A DNA stretch of 64,000 nt from Hyperoodon ampullatus. Taxonomy: Eukaryota > Chordata > Mammalia > Artiodactyla > Ziphiidae. Every line of letters starts with the position of its first letter. The first letter of the stretch is position 1. Below, piece after piece: positions 1 to 20,744 of this stretch. The stretch covers positions 203,485,654 through 203,549,653 of the forward strand of contig OX457056.1 in the NCBI GenBank assembly GCA_949752795.1, given 5' to 3'. Both the position numbers and the translations under genes were made by a program. The notes beneath the pieces were generated by a model. That model saw only the letters and a list, made by a program, of their open reading frames with translations, ran no database searches and had not been told where the DNA came from.

Positions 1-339
1 AAATAATAGATAAATAAATAAATATTTAAAAAGCTGCTTTACACGTTCAGATACAAGTTATAAAAATAAATAAAAATTATAGTATCATTATTATGTTTTT
101 ATAAAATGTCCTTATCTTTTAGAAACAAACAATTATTTACTGATAAAATGATATATAGTGTGGGATTTGCTTCAAGATTATATAAGAGAAGTGTTAAAGG
201 TATAGATGAATTGAGATTGGCCATGATTTTATAATTATTGAAGTTAAGTGATGTATACATGGGCATTCATTTTACTATTCTGTTTACCTTTGTATGAGTC
301 TGAAATTTTCTTTTAAAAGTGGAAAATAAAAAGATTAAC

Positions 340-570
340 GGGGCTTCCCTGGTGGCGCAGTGGTTGAGAGTCCGCCTGCCGATGCAGGGGACATGGGTTC
401 GTGCCCCGGTCCGGGAAGATCCCACGTGCCATGGAGCGGCTGGGCCTGTGAGCCATGGCCGCTGAGCCTGCGCGTCCTGCGCAGCCTGAGGAACCTGTGC
501 TCCGCAACGGGAGAGGCCACAATAGTGAGAGGCCCGCATACTGCAAAAAAAATAAATAAATAAAAAATAA
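340..570 (+). repeat. CHR-type cetacean SINE, long GC-rich subtype
   Basis: Starts gggcttccctggtggcgcag, with A-box-like (tggcgcagtggttgag) and B-box-like (gggttcgtgcccc) tRNA promoter elements. It runs through the ggccgctgagcctgcgcgtc body to an A-rich tail. The body has a small internal duplication (cgcgtcctgcgcagcctgagg). Confidence 0.9.
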
Positions 571-635
571 CATCTAGACTTATATGGCTGGAATCTGATC
601 CAATGGTCTAAGGTGATAGGTAGAGAGACCATAGG

Positions 636-851
636 TTTTTTTTTTTTTTTTTTTTTTTGCAGTACGCGGGCCTCTCACTATTGTGGCCTCTCCCGTTGTG
701 GAACACAGGCTCCGGACGCGCAGGCTCAGCGGCCATGGCTCACGGGCCCAGCTGCTCCACGGCACGTGGGATCTTCCCGGACCGGGGCACGAACCCGTGT
801 CTCCTGCATCAGCAGGCGGACTCTCAACTACTGCGCCACCAGGGAAGCCCT
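636..851 (-). repeat. CHR-type SINE, same subtype, with target-site duplication
   Basis: Inverted copy of the element at 340-570: poly-T at the left, the cttccctggtggcgcag head at the right. Flanked by the direct repeat gaccatagg (627-635 and 852-860), so the insertion is intact and fairly recent. A 121-residue frame antisense to it is a SINE artefact. Confidence 0.92.
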
Positions 852-1164
852 GACCATAGGCTTTTAAAGTAGAAACTAATGCTTACCTAGCCACTCTCTC
901 TCTGAGGCAATTTTAAGGATACTACTATTAATAAAAATGAAAAGCTGGGGTAATAAGAACTAAAAGGGTACCTTTTAGGAAAACGTGAACAATGTTTTTC
1001 TTGCACTAGCAGAGAGGGAGCCCAGAATTGCTACCAAGAGGACCCAGGCAGGTTAGGCACACATTTCTTCCATGTAACAGCACTCAGCTCTCTTATCTGT
1101 AATTTGGTTTCTTAAGAACTTTCCTAACAATAGATCTATCCCTTATTACCACAGTGCAGCAGAT

Positions 1165-1408
1165 AGCATGTTAAGTGCAGATATTCCAGAGACAGACTGC
1201 CTGGGTTTAAACCCTGGTTCTACCATTTTCTAGCTGCAAGTCTTTGGACAAGTTGCTAAACGCTTCTGTGTCTCCATTTCCCCATTTGTATTGTTAAAAT
1301 AGAGATACTAATAGCACCTACCTCATAGAATTATCATAAGGAAAGTGTGCTAATATATGTAAATAACTATTAATTCCTGGCACATAGTAAGTACTTAGTT
1401 ATTACTAG
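1165..1408 (+). repeat. MIR SINE
   Basis: Matches the MIR core in order: gactgcctgggttt, ctggttctaccattttctagctg, caagttgctaaac, then the 3' part cctacctcatagaattat and cctggcacatagtaagtactt. Confidence 0.85.
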
Positions 1409-2356
1409 TGTATTGATTTATTCTGTTCTTTATGTAAAGGAATCTAATTAGAGAACCTAGTTGTCATCATGGATACTGATATAATCTAGACAAAAATGGC
1501 AAAGGCTTGTGTTCTTTTAACGCAGGTTTAAGAATCATCTTGAAAATCTAAGGCAGTCTTTCTCACTAAGGAGCAGATACAGCAGTGCTCCAGGTGAAGT
1601 CCTGATGAAGGTACCGCATTGTAGGTGGCACTGCCTGATTAGCATGAGAATCCCATCATGTGCCTTGAGAAGCTGCTATTCTGGGTAATCTAGCTAGATG
1701 CCTGCCTGGCAACCAGTGCATTTCTGAAGGTCAATTTCTGGGGCTTACCATTTCAATAGTAGGCTTCAGGTATACCAACAGAGGACAATTCAATATTCAT
1801 CATTTATAGTTCTTGGTAAGCACTTCACCCCCAAGTGTTTATTAAGATTAATCCAACTTAGCTAAACTTATCAATACTGTACTTTTTAGACCACCTAGAA
1901 CAGAATTATGAGATCTGCCAGTATCTGAAAGAAAAACATTGGCCTTGGCTTTCAAAGTTGGGTTCTCACGTGGTTAACCTTAGTCTTCATACCCTAGGCT
2001 CACAACTTAACAGAATTTTTTTCCGATATAATTCAGATCCAGCTTTTTTAACAATTTGCTTTTGTTTTTTGCCTTTTTTTTTTCTTAAGGCTACAAAGCA
2101 GGTTCTCACCTAAATAGTCAACTCATTTTTTTTTCCTGCTGCATCTAATAGCCTCCTACCATCTGCATATAAACAGGAAAGAAAAATTCCACAAAAGAAT
2201 TTTACTTCTTTGAAATTAAGCACAGCAATCTTCCCCACCATCTATAACACAAAAGGTCAATTTGAGAAGAAAGTTGAAACAATAAGGTAGAATCTATAGG
2301 GAGATTTAAGAGACATTCAGTTATTTTCTGACTATAGAAAATGCATACCACTAAAA

Positions 2357-2420
2357 ATATTGGGTCGGCCAAAAAGTTTGGTCGTGTTTTTCCAAGTGAA
2401 CTTTTTAGCCAACCCAATAT
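2357..2420. mobile_element. Mariner-derived miniature element
   Basis: 64-bp near-palindrome. The left end atattgggtcggccaaaaag is the inverse complement of the right end ctttttagccaacccaatat apart from one mismatch. The terminus matches Tc1/mariner elements common in ruminant and cetacean genomes. No transposase is left. TA is the expected target dinucleotide. Confidence 0.8.
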
Positions 2421-2449
2421 CTTTTAAAAAAGATGGTAACAACTCATTT

Positions 2450-3420
2450 TACCTTGAAAATATCCCTACCTCTGTCAACTGAAAATAGTTACCAACCCAG
2501 TCGCAAGGTAAATCCCTAGCAACCAGATGGTGAATTTGAAATACCACCAAAAGACACCTTGGAAAAATGACAGATTCTGTGTCTGGGGCAAGAGATGTAT
2601 GAGTTGAGCATGGAACATCTTGTCATATCAGATAGCAAGGAAGCTGTTATAGACCATGATTATCTATGATAAGACAATTGAACATCAATAAAGATAATAA
2701 TTAAAATGGGTTTAAACCACAAATATATTTAAATGCATGAGTTCATATTAAAGTAAAAACAAAAACAAAAATACCTAATTGATTATGACTGGAGCATGTT
2801 AATGAACCAACTCATTATTTTGAACCTTGTAAGTCAAGGGGAAGAATCAGCATTTATTCTTTCTTTCCTATATGAATGGTACCACTGGCTAATCAAATAG
2901 AAGTTCCTCATTATTGAAGTATTTTAATAAAAGGAGGAGGAATGACAGAATCATTTCCCAAACCCTATTCAGGTAATGGGCTCAGACATTGAGTACCAAT
3001 TTTTGCTAACAACACAAAGACACAAACAACCAGACATTAATGTGCCTCCAGATGTACAAAAACACCACCACCTATGAAGTATTCTTGGTTCCCTCAAATC
3101 AAACCTGTCTGATTAACACTCAGACTTAACTACTAGTTTACGGGAAAGACAGAAGAACATGTTAAATCATAGCACAGAGATGCAACATCAAAACCCAATC
3201 TGTAGGAAACTATAGCACAAATGACCCAGCTTTGTCAACAATGAATTGCAAGAAAAAAGAAACAGAAAACTTACAGATTTAAAAACCTATCAACCAATTA
3301 CAATGTGTGAACATTATTTGGATCCTGATTTACGATGTTAACAAAACAAAACAAAACACCCACTACGATTGAGATAAAAACTTGTACACTGACTAGATAT
3401 TTGGTAAGAAACTTATTTTC
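2450..3420 (+). repeat. Old L1/HAL1-like 3' sequence
   Basis: Low-complexity, diverged sequence with phrases that recur in ancient L1-type 3' ends, and of the same general type as the tract at 30170-31720. Family assignment is from memory and the borders are approximate. Confidence 0.4.
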
Positions 3421-4039
3421 TTTTTATTCGCCACCTTCAACCTTTTGAAAAATCACAAACTTACAAAGAAGTTACACTAGTAAATGAAGATCCAGATAGC
3501 CTTCACCTACTTTACAAATGATTAACATATTGCTATATTTGCTTCATCTCTTCCAATGTATGTAATATGTGTGTATATATGTGTACATTTATTATTTAAG
3601 TTACTTGCAGACATTGAGATATTTAACCCCTAAATATACCAGCAGTTATCATCTCAGAATAAAGGGGCTCTCCTCTATAACTACAATATAATTATCAGGA
3701 AATTTATAACAGTAATACAATGCAATTATCTAAATGGGTCAAAATTCAAATTTCTCCAGTTGTCCTAATAATGTCCTTTACAAGTTGTTCTTATTTCAAT
3801 CCAGAATCTAATGAAGGATTACACACTGCATTTTGTTGTCATGTTTCCGTAATCTCCTTTAATCTAGAATAGGTCTGTCACTTTATTTTTATCTTTCTCA
3901 ACACTGACATTTTGTAACTTTTTTTTGGTATGCTACATGGTCATTAAAAAAAGAGACTCATCTTTTAAGAGTACTGAAACACTTTACAGATGAAATGGCA
4001 AAATGCCAGGGATTTCTTTCAGAACAATATTAGAAAGAA

Positions 4040-4312
4040 GGGACTTCCCTGGTGGCACAGTGGTTAAGAATCCGCCTGCCAATGCAGGGGACACGGGTTC
4101 GAGCCCTGGCCCAGGAAGATCCCACATGCCGTAGAGCAACTAAGCCCGTGCGCCACAACTACTGAGCCTGCGTTCTAGAGCTCGCGTGCCACAACTGCTG
4201 AGCCTGCGAGCCACAACTACTGAAGCCCGTGCCCAAAGAGTAGCCCCCGCTCGCCACAACCAGAGAAAGCCCGTGCACAGCAACGAGGACCCAATGCAGC
4301 CAAAAATAAAAA

Positions 4313-4343
<31 letters not shown>

Positions 4344-4645
4344 GAATTCATGCCAATGCAGGGGACACGGGTTCGAACCCTGGTCTGGGAAGGTCCCACA
4401 TGCCAGGAAGCAAATAAGCCCATGCACTACAACTACTGAGCCTGCACTCTAGAGCCCGTGAGCCACAACTACTGAAGCCCATGCACCTAGAGCCCATGCT
4501 CTGCAACAAGAGAAGCAACCTCAATGTGCACTGCAATGAAGAGTAGCCCCTGCTTGCCACAACTAGAGAGAAAGCCCACACGCAGCAAAGAAGACCCACC
4601 ACAGCCAAAACTAAATAAATAAAAATAAATTAAAAAAAAAAAAAG
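4040..4645 (+). repeat. Tandem (dimeric) CHR-2-like SINE
   Basis: First unit 4040-4343 starts ggacttccctggtggcac and ends in an A-rich tail. A second unit (4344-4645) follows directly, lacks roughly the first 26 bases of the head and again ends in an A-tail. One flanking repeat (agaaagaag near 4032-4040, and again after 4645) brackets the pair, so they look like one insertion unit or a later head-to-tail duplication. Confidence 0.8.
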
Positions 4646-4668
4646 AGAAAGAAAGAAGGGAAGTGTGG

Positions 4669-4783
4669 GAATTCCCTGGTGGCCTAGTAGTTAGGATTTG
4701 GTGCTTTCACTGCTGTGGCCCGGGTTCAGTCCCTGGCAGGGAAGTGAGATCCCACAAGCTGTGTGGCAAGGCCAAAAAAAAAA
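4669..4783 (+). repeat. Short CHR-type SINE inserted beside the dimer
   Basis: Begins gggaattccctggtggcct, has a B-box-like cgggttcagtccc and ends ggccaaaaaaaaaa. Flanked by gaaagaagggaagtg-type repeats that overlap the target repeat of the preceding dimer. Confidence 0.85.
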
Positions 4784-5889
4784 GAAAGGAGGGAAGTGGA
4801 TGGAGGTATAAAAGAAATTAAATTGGTCATTAGTTAATTGGCAAAGCTGTGTAATGGATGCACGGAGGTTCTATTCTGTCTACTCTTCAGTGTATTAAAA
4901 CATTTTCATAATTAAAAGTTAAAGAAAAAATTTTCTGAACTATATTACTGCTTGGCGAAACACTTTTAAATTAAATGTAGCAAACAGACTTTATGATTTT
5001 CATGCCATAAGTGTACATGGTGAATAGTTTAACTAGGCATCATCCTAGTCAGACATATTTATTTGAACAATAAATAAAAGACAAGGTATAAAAACAGCTT
5101 TTTAAGTAGTAGAGAATACTGAGCTATAATATCAAAAGCTAGAACTCCCTTATAAATACAGAATTAAAAGAAAAATGTTAAGATTGCCCATGTGTTAGCT
5201 AAGAAAATATAAAAAATGACTGTTTGCTGCAAAGTAAAAATAGTCAAAATACGCAGAAATACGATCATTTGTTTCTAAAACAATATATTCATTACCTCTT
5301 ATAGACATAAGCCTGCAACTTAACATCAGTATCATTAGTTAACACTGAAAACTTAATGCCTCAAAACTATAAGAACAGTATAATAAACTTCTATAAACCT
5401 AGCTTTATCAACTCAAAGCCAATCTTGTTTTAAATATACCCCACCCATTTCCTACCCCAACTGCTTCCTGGCCCCCATTCCCCAGTTTTGTTTTGAAGCA
5501 GACCCCAGACACATCATTTCATTTGTAAATACTTCGGTATGTATCTCTAAAAAATAAGAACTCTTTTTAAGAACATAATACCACTATCATACTTTAAAAT
5601 TCCTTGATATCAGAAAATAGACAGTAAATGTACAAATTTCACCATCTCAATTTTCTTACCTAGTAGAAAATGATTTTATTATTTTTACGGTTGTTATTAC
5701 AGAGAGAATAAAAATAAAACAAAGATTTCACACACAAAATATAATAACCAGTGATGGACTCAAGCTAAAATTCTAATTTATGCATATATTATTTTTATCA
5801 GATATATTTTTGTACTCTCAAATGTATACACTAAATATACTACAAATAATGCTTCTATTCGAAGTTTCTATTGGATCTTGGCTTGTTTT

Positions 5890-6450
5890 TTAAAATTTAA
5901 CAGATTTATTGAGATATAATTCACATATAATTAAATTCACCATTTTAAAGTATACAATTCAATGGTTTTTAGTACATCTATAAAGTTGTGCAACTATCAC
6001 CATTATCTAATTTCAGAACATTTTCATCACCCAAAAAGAAAATCTTACCAATTAGTAATCACTCCCAATTTCCCCTCTCCCCCAAGCCTCTGGCAACCAC
6101 TAATCTACTTCCTTTCTCTATGCTTTTGCCTATATTGGACATTTCATATAAATGGCATCATATAACATGGTCTTTGGGTGCCTGGATTCTTTCACTTAAC
6201 ATGTCTTCAAGGTTCATACAGGTTGTAGCATGTATCAATATTTCATTCCTTTTTATTGCCAAATACTATTCCATTGTATGGATATATCATATTTGGTGTA
6301 CCCATTCATCAGTTGATGGACATTTGGGTTACTTACAATTTGGGACTATCATCTCATAAATTTCTTAGTTTATTTTCAAATCCAATCCAAATAAACGCCA
6401 TACACTGATGTCCCTTGAGTCTCTTTTAATCAGTATGTTCTATCTACATG
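5890..6450 (-). repeat. L1 3' region, inverted
   Basis: The run ttattgagatataattcaca, followed by caccattttaaagtatacaa and tgcaactatcaccattatct, is the inverted 3' end of an old mammalian L1. The 123-residue plus-strand frame here is a by-product. Confidence 0.75.
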
Positions 6451-7140
6451 TTCCCTCTTTACGTCTTTCCCTTTTATTTGCTGAAGAAACAGAACTGTTT
6501 GTCCTGCAGTTTTCCACTGTCTAGATTTGGCTTATTATATATTCTTACAGAGTAATTTAAAAAGTTCCTGTGTCCCCTGGATTTCCTGTCAATTAGTAAT
6601 CTAGGGGTATGATCAGCTTCACATTTCTTTTGGCAAGAACACTTCATAGGTGGTAGTGTCATATTTTTTTGATGTATGAGGATCAGAACTACATAAATAT
6701 TCTAAGCGCATATGTGCTTTCATGGAAGCAATAGGCTAATATTTTAATTTTAGTTCTTTCTTCATGAGATTTTTATACTCTGTTGGCTTGTCTGGCTACT
6801 ACAGGTCACTGGACAGGTGTCTTCAGTGAACTCTAGGAGCATATGACTCTATACTTGTCCCATATAGAAACTTATATGCTACTTTCCCACCCAGCACACT
6901 ATGAAAGGACTTCCTAAAGTTAATCACCATAGTTTGGTATTTTACAACTTAGAAGAGGTAAAAAGTTACCAAACCTAACACTGCATTCCCTCCATCACAA
7001 TGATCTCTGGAAAAAACCTATAATATACTTCATTCAGAAAAGTACTCATTTGTTCCTATGCTTCAATTCATGTCCCCTAAGCCATTATAGTCACAAAACA
7101 AAACACTATGCCCAACCAGGTATAATTCACCCATATTTTA

Positions 7141-7517
7141 TTTTAAATTTTTATTAGGTGTTCTTTTTTTTAAAATTTATTTTCATTTATTTATTTTTTT
7201 GAACTTATTTATTTTTTTGGCTGCACTGGGTCTTCATTGCTGTGCACAGGCTTTCTCTAGTTGCGGCTAGCGGGGGCTACTCTTGGTTGCAGTGTGCGGG
7301 CTTCTCATTGCGGTGGCTTCTCTTGGTGCGGAGCATGGGCTCTAGGCGCGTGGGCTTCAGTAGTTGTGGCTCACGGGCTCTAGAATGCAGGCTCAGTAGT
7401 TGTGGCACATGGGCTTAGTTGCTCCACGGCATGTGGGATCTTCCCAGACCAGGGCTCGAACCCGTGTCCCCTGCACTGGCAGGCGGATTCTTAACCACTG
7501 CGCCACCAGGGAAACCC
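7141..7517 (-). repeat. CHR-2-like SINE with 13-bp target duplication
   Basis: Inverted full-length copy ending in the tggcaggcggattcttaacc and cgccaccagggaa head. The direct repeat cacccatatttta is at 7128-7140 and 7518-7530. Confidence 0.92.
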
Positions 7518-8181
7518 CACCCATATTTTAGTATAGACTTTGACAAAGTCACTGAAAATCTAAGCAGATCAAAGTCAACTATTTCCTTATATATTTATAA
7601 TCCCAAGTAACTATAGGCCTGATTTACCCCTTTTAAAAAAGTCACCTTTTCCTGAGTGACTCATACTATAGGAGCAACACTGTGTACAACGGCACCTGTA
7701 ATACTGAAGCCTTTAAGACAACTCTGAACTTAAGTATGTTACAAAAGAGTTCATTCTTACCTCTAAAGTTTCAGTAAATGATTGAAGTAACAAGTTGGGG
7801 CAGGCTAACTTCAACCAAAGATGTTACATGCAAATGAAATTTTAAGCTCATATTTAACTTTAAATGCCAAATATGCAAAAAATGCTCCGAAACATTTTTT
7901 TAATCACCGAATTAACACAGCATCTGGTTTCAGTTTTAAAAATTACTCACTTATTTTTTCCTTAGACCACTGTTCTGAATTAATAACAAATTCCTACTTA
8001 ATAACTCTTTTCTCATAAACCTATTATAAGAGAGCATTACTGAATGTACTTCATATTTCAACAAGTTTTATTTATAGAACAAATTTTATAGACTGTAATT
8101 GAAGGCAGTCTCCATGTGATTGCTAATCTTAAATTTGTGTGCTACAGGGTACTCTTGTAAAGTAAATGAAAAATAAAATAC

Positions 8182-16281
<8,100 letters not shown>

Positions 16282-16884
16282 GCCAGGGGTAGAGACCAGG
16301 CGAGGCGAGACCGAGACCAGGTGGCTCGATAGCGCGGGAGTTCCGCCCGCCTGCCTGAGCTGACAGTGCGCAGGCGTGGGGGGCCTGCAAGGCCAGCTGG
16401 GAAATGTGGTTCACCACCCGCACCTAAGCTGGGGCGTAGGAGGAGCCGCTCAGGTATATGGGGCGGGGCTTGCAGGCCGCATCTTAGAGGAATCTCACCC
16501 ATTTTTTTTCCTTTGAAAGGCTGTCGCTCTCTGCACTGCCTTCTGAAAACGACGGAATTGATACCTTTTAGACAACAATATTCTGTTTGCACTGACTGAT
16601 GCACAGAGAACTGAAATAGGTGCTATAACCATGCTGCATTACGAATAATAATGATTTCAATTTGAGTACCAATTATGCGTTTCTTCCATGTAAGATTATT
16701 TCCGTTAGGAAGTATTTAGTTCCTATTTTGAAATATGTAAGTTTATTTATTTGGAGGAATTAACGCTTGTATTAACACAGGGTGGAAATTTAATCAAAAT
16801 TTGAAGGCCATCTATTATTCCCCATCACATAAAGGAAAGTCAATTATATTTAATTCAACAAACACTTATTAAGAGTCTGCTGTA

Positions 16885-17240
16885 GGGACTTCCCTGGTGA
16901 CACAGTGGTTAAGAATCCGCCTGCCAATGCAGGACACACGGGTTCCAGCCCTGGTCCGGGAGTATCCCACATGCCGCAGAGCAACCAAGCCCATGTGCCA
17001 CAACTACTGAGCCTGCGCTCTAGAGCCCGAGAGCCACAACTACTGAAGCCTGCGCGCCTAGAGCCCGTGGTCTGCAACAAGAGAAGCCACCGCAATGATA
17101 AGCCCGCGCACATAAGCCCGCGCACCACAACGTAAGGGTAACCCTGGCTCGCCGCAACTAGAGAAAGCCCGCGCGCAGCAACGAAGACCCAACACAGCCA
17201 AAACTAAATTTAAAAAATAATAAATTAATTTTTAAAAAAA
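16885..17240 (+). repeat. CHR-2-like SINE
   Basis: Full head (gggacttccctggtgacacag), B-box-like gggttccagccc, the acaactactgagcctgcgct body and an A-rich tail. Near the PCGF6 promoter side of the intergenic region. Confidence 0.9.
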
Positions 17241-17263
17241 CCCAAACCTAAGAGTTACCATAT

Positions 17264-17373
17264 GGGGAATTCCTTGGCCGTTCAGTGGTTAGGATTCCAC
17301 GCTTCCACTGCAGGGGGCACAGGTTCAATCCCTGGTTGGGGAACTAAGATCCCGCATGCATGCCAAAAAATAA
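17264..17373 (+). repeat. Short CHR-type SINE inside an L1
   Basis: ggggaattccttggccgttc head to a ccaaaaaataa tail. The direct repeats agttaccatat (17253-17263) and agttaccgtat (17374-17384) border it. Confidence 0.9.
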
Positions 17374-17920
17374 AGTTACCGTATAACCTAGCAATTCCAC
17401 TCCTAGGTATATACTCAAGAGAAATGAAAATATATGTCCCCACAACGCCTCTTACATGAGTGTTCATAGCAGCATAATTCACAGTAGCAAAAAACATTCC
17501 TATATCCATCAAGATAATGGATAAAAAAAATGTTGCATATCCATTCAGTGGGATATTATTTAGCCACAAGATGAACTAAAGTACTGTTACATGCTTCAGC
17601 ACGGATGAACTTTGAAAACGTTAAGCTAAGTGAAAGGAGTCAGTCATAAAGGGCCACATATTGTATGGCTTTGTTTATATGAAATGTCCAGAAGAGGCAA
17701 ATCCATAGAGACAGAAAATAGTGATTGCCGATGGCTGACATGATGGGAGTAAATGGGGCGTGTATTTTTAATGGGTACAGGGTTTCTTCTGGGGGTGATG
17801 AAAAGCATGAAAATTTAATGTGATGATGGCTGCAAAAAAACATTGGATTATATACTATAAATGTGTGAATTGTATGGTATGTGAATTATACTCAATAAAG
17901 ATAGTTAAAAGTGAGAGTAA
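17374..17920 (+). repeat. L1 3' region
   Basis: Landmarks in order: agcaattccactcctaggta, gtgttcatagcagcataatt, tatccattcagtgggatatt, ggatgaactttgaaaacgtt and the tail region aattatactcaataaagata. Truncated at the 5' end by the SINE at 17264-17373. Confidence 0.85.
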
Positions 17921-19449
17921 AATGGCAAATATGAAAATAGTACATTATGATTACATTAAACTTTTTCTTCAAAATTATGCTCAAAAAAGAGGTCATAAAA
18001 ATTGTGTAATAGAAATAATTCCCGAATTTAAAAAATGTCTGTCACATAAGATGACACTGGACCAAAGAAACAGAGACTAAATAAGACTAAGCACAGTTTT
18101 TCTAACATGGTTTCGTGAACCCACAGATATATGTTTGGTACACATCATCATGTGTTAAGGAATGTTAGATAGCCCCTTCCTGTTCTTAAAAAATAAATAA
18201 AATAGTTAAAGGGGGTTTTGTGTGTGTGTGTGCTAATGAAATGTCTCCAACTGATAGTTCTGAGATCCAAATATTTTAAAGTGTATAAGGAAGAGTCTTG
18301 TCATTTGGGGTGGGCGTGTGGATACATTGGTAGACACAATGTTGGTTTAGCTTAATTTAGATGCTCTGCAAGATACTTAGATACTCGGCAAGATAAAGCA
18401 ACCCATGGCTTCTTGGTTGAGACTACTATCAGAAGGGCCCACTGAGGAAAGAAAAGGAGCCAGTTTGTGGTAAACCACTGCAACATAGTTAAGTAAAGGA
18501 ACAATCTCCTTAAGATCACTTTGGGTACAGATAGGTAGAGAACACTTTAACCAACAGCTGAAAGTGAATACTTTTGCATATCCTGTATAAGTCATCCAAG
18601 CAGCAGTTTCTCAGGTTTGGGAGTTTGTTTTCACTTCATTTTCCCCTTGTAAGAAGATATGCTGTTGTTCCACTGGAAAATATTGGAATTCTGAGGAAAA
18701 ACCTCTACCAGGTGGGAGTCAGAAAAGACTTGAAGAGCTGATAGCCTCTTTTCAGACATGGCTTTGGCCAAGTCCTATGCTTGTAAATGGCAGAAGAGCT
18801 TGCACTTTGGAGCATAGTGGTCCATGCCCTGCAGGATATTCAGGCAGGAGGGGACAAAGCATCAGTCAGCCACACACCCCAGTAAGGATGGGCTCCCACA
18901 GAAGAGCCAGGTCAGGGCTCCAGCATTGTAGGAGAAGTGGGTCATGCTTATCTCGCTCCATAAAGAACAGTGTATCTAGACAGAGAGAAAGACAGTTTGA
19001 TGCAAGTACCGAGTCTGCAGGCCAGCAACATTGGCTTTGGATATAGACACCTGCTGGGCATAGTAAACAGGGCATGCTCTTTCATAAGTCAGGGCCTGTC
19101 ACAGACCCAGGCACAGGAGCTGGCGAAGTGGGGAAATGGTCACTCCTTTATAAGATAAAAATGTGCAAGTTATTTAAATTCCCTCATGATGGGTGAGATC
19201 ACCCCTTCTCTTTATTATGAAGGGCTGCGTTGGCATGGATGAAGATCAGTGGCTGCCTGATGTCTGCTGCCTGTTCCACAAGTCACACCATGTCCTATTA
19301 AGAGACCAAGCAACACAATCTACAATAAACACAAGTTATTGAAAACTTAGAGTATTTACTAGAGGAGGCAGCAATAGCACCTGGAAAGACGTTGAGGAAA
19401 CCAAATAGTGGACCTGAGAGCACTAAATAGGAAACCAATACCCTAGAAC

Positions 19450-19630
19450 AGAGATTGGCAAATTTTTTTTCTGGAAAGGTCCATATGTAGTAAACATGTT
19501 TGGCTTTGTGGGTCATACAGTCTCTGTTGCAACCCCTCAACTCTGCTGCTGTAGCACAGAAGCAGCCATAGATAATGCATAAACAAAGAATTCCGTGTGC
19601 CAATAAAACTTGATTTATAAAAACAGGCAG
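19450..19630. repeat. hAT-type nonautonomous DNA element
   Basis: gagattggcaaattttttt, ggctttgtgggtcatacagt, ctctgttgcaacccctcaac and the closing ccaataaaact with ttgctgactcctgctgtaga (resuming at 19769 after a SINE) match a common mammalian hAT-Charlie MITE. The specific family name is not certain. Confidence 0.65.
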
Positions 19631-19635
19631 GTTTG

Positions 19636-19760
19636 GGAATTCCCTGGTAGTCCACTGGTTAGGACTCCATGCCCTCACCCCGGGGGTGTGGGTTCAATCC
19701 CTGATCAGGGAACTAAGGTCCCACAAGCCGTGTGGCGCAGCCAAAAAAAAAAAAAAAAAC
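19636..19760 (+). repeat. Short CHR-type SINE splitting the hAT element
   Basis: ggaattccctggtagtccac head, gtgggttcaatccctgatca, long A tail. The bordering repeat ggcaggtttg / ggcacgtttg differs by one base. Confidence 0.88.
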
Positions 19761-20105
19761 GGCACGTTTGCTGACTCCTGCTGTAGAACAACTAACATCC
19801 TAGAATTAGGTGTGGACTCCCACACCAGCTGATAAGCTAACTTATGGAGAGAGAAGATGTAATAGGAGTAAACTGTATGAAAATGGAGGTTGGGGGAAGT
19901 GCTGCCTAGGTAAAGTGGGTAGCAGATGAATGGGAGATGAGATTTGAGAGAGGCTTCAGATTAGGCAGGAGCCTGGGGACCAAGGGAAAGAATTTGTATA
20001 TTATTATAACTGGGGTGAGAAGGTACTGAAGGGTTATAGGCATGTAAAATTTTAAATAAAATTACATTTCAAAAAATCACTCTAGCTATTGGGTGAAAAG
20101 AGGGG

Positions 20106-20744
20106 ATGTGGTAGGCTGAAACAAAGCCCCCAGGAGGATATCCACATTGAATCCCTGGAACCTGTGAATGTTACCTATTTGAAAAAAGGATCTTTGCAGA
20201 TGCAATTAAAATCTTGAGATGAGGATCTAACCCTGGATTATCCAGGTGGGCCCTAAATACAATTACACGTGTTCTCATAAGGAAAGGCAGAGGGAGATTT
20301 GAGACAGACAGAAGAGGAAAAGAAGCAGACACACAGAGAAGGTGATGTGAAGACAGAGGTAGAGATTGGAGTAGTGTGGTCACATGTCAAGGAACATCAA
20401 GGAATGCCAGTAAATACCAGAAGCTAGACGAATCAGGTTTCAATTCACACCCCGCCACACACACAGAACCTCCAGAGGGAACGCGGCCTTGAAAACACCT
20501 TAATTTCAGATTTCTGGCATCCAGAACCGTGAGAGAATAAATTTCTGTTGTTTAAAGCCACCAAGTTTGAGATAATTTGGGTTTTATTGGCCATGCCACG
20601 CAGCTTGTGGGATCTTAGTTCTCAAACTAAGGGATCAAACACGGGGCCACGGCAGTGAGAGAGCCAGGTCCTAACCACTGGACCACCAAGGAATTCCCCT
20701 GTGATAATTTGTTATAGCAGCCTCAGGAAACTAATACAGAGAGT
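20106..20744 (+). mobile_element. MLT1-type solo LTR (ERVL-MaLR)
   Basis: Starts tgtggtaggctgaaacaaag and ends cagcctcaggaaactaatac. The internal ccctaaatacaattacacgtg, ccagaaccgtgagagaataa and ttctgttgtttaaagccacc are typical of MLT1 LTRs. Split by the SINE at 20580-20699. Confidence 0.75.
20580..20699 (-). repeat. Short CHR-type SINE inside the MLT1 LTR
   Basis: Inverted element (ctaaccactggaccaccaag head). tgagataatttg (20568-20579) is repeated as tgtgataatttg (20700-20711). Confidence 0.9.

Larger units (their letters stand above)
1..8181. other. PCGF6 intron 7 (partial), repeats only
   Basis: No PCGF6 exon matching the C-terminal RAWUL segment was found here. The stretch holds SINEs (340-570, 636-851, 4040-4783, 7141-7517), a MIR (1165-1408), a mariner remnant (2357-2420) and old L1 3'-end sequence (about 180-320, 2450-3420, 3950-4030 resuming at 4790-4930, and 5890-6450). 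The rest is A/T-rich with no feature I recognise. Short open frames here fall in repeats. Confidence 0.7.

Noticed and set aside
340..570. tRNA gene-like A and B boxes
   Set aside because: These belong to a tRNA-derived SINE; no cloverleaf or anticodon stem can be formed across the element, and the same boxes recur in every copy.
7741..7800. Possible extra PCGF6 exon with donor-like tagaggtaagaatg on the minus strand
   Set aside because: The encoded residues do not match the PCGF6 RAWUL region and no partner acceptor with the right phase was seen.
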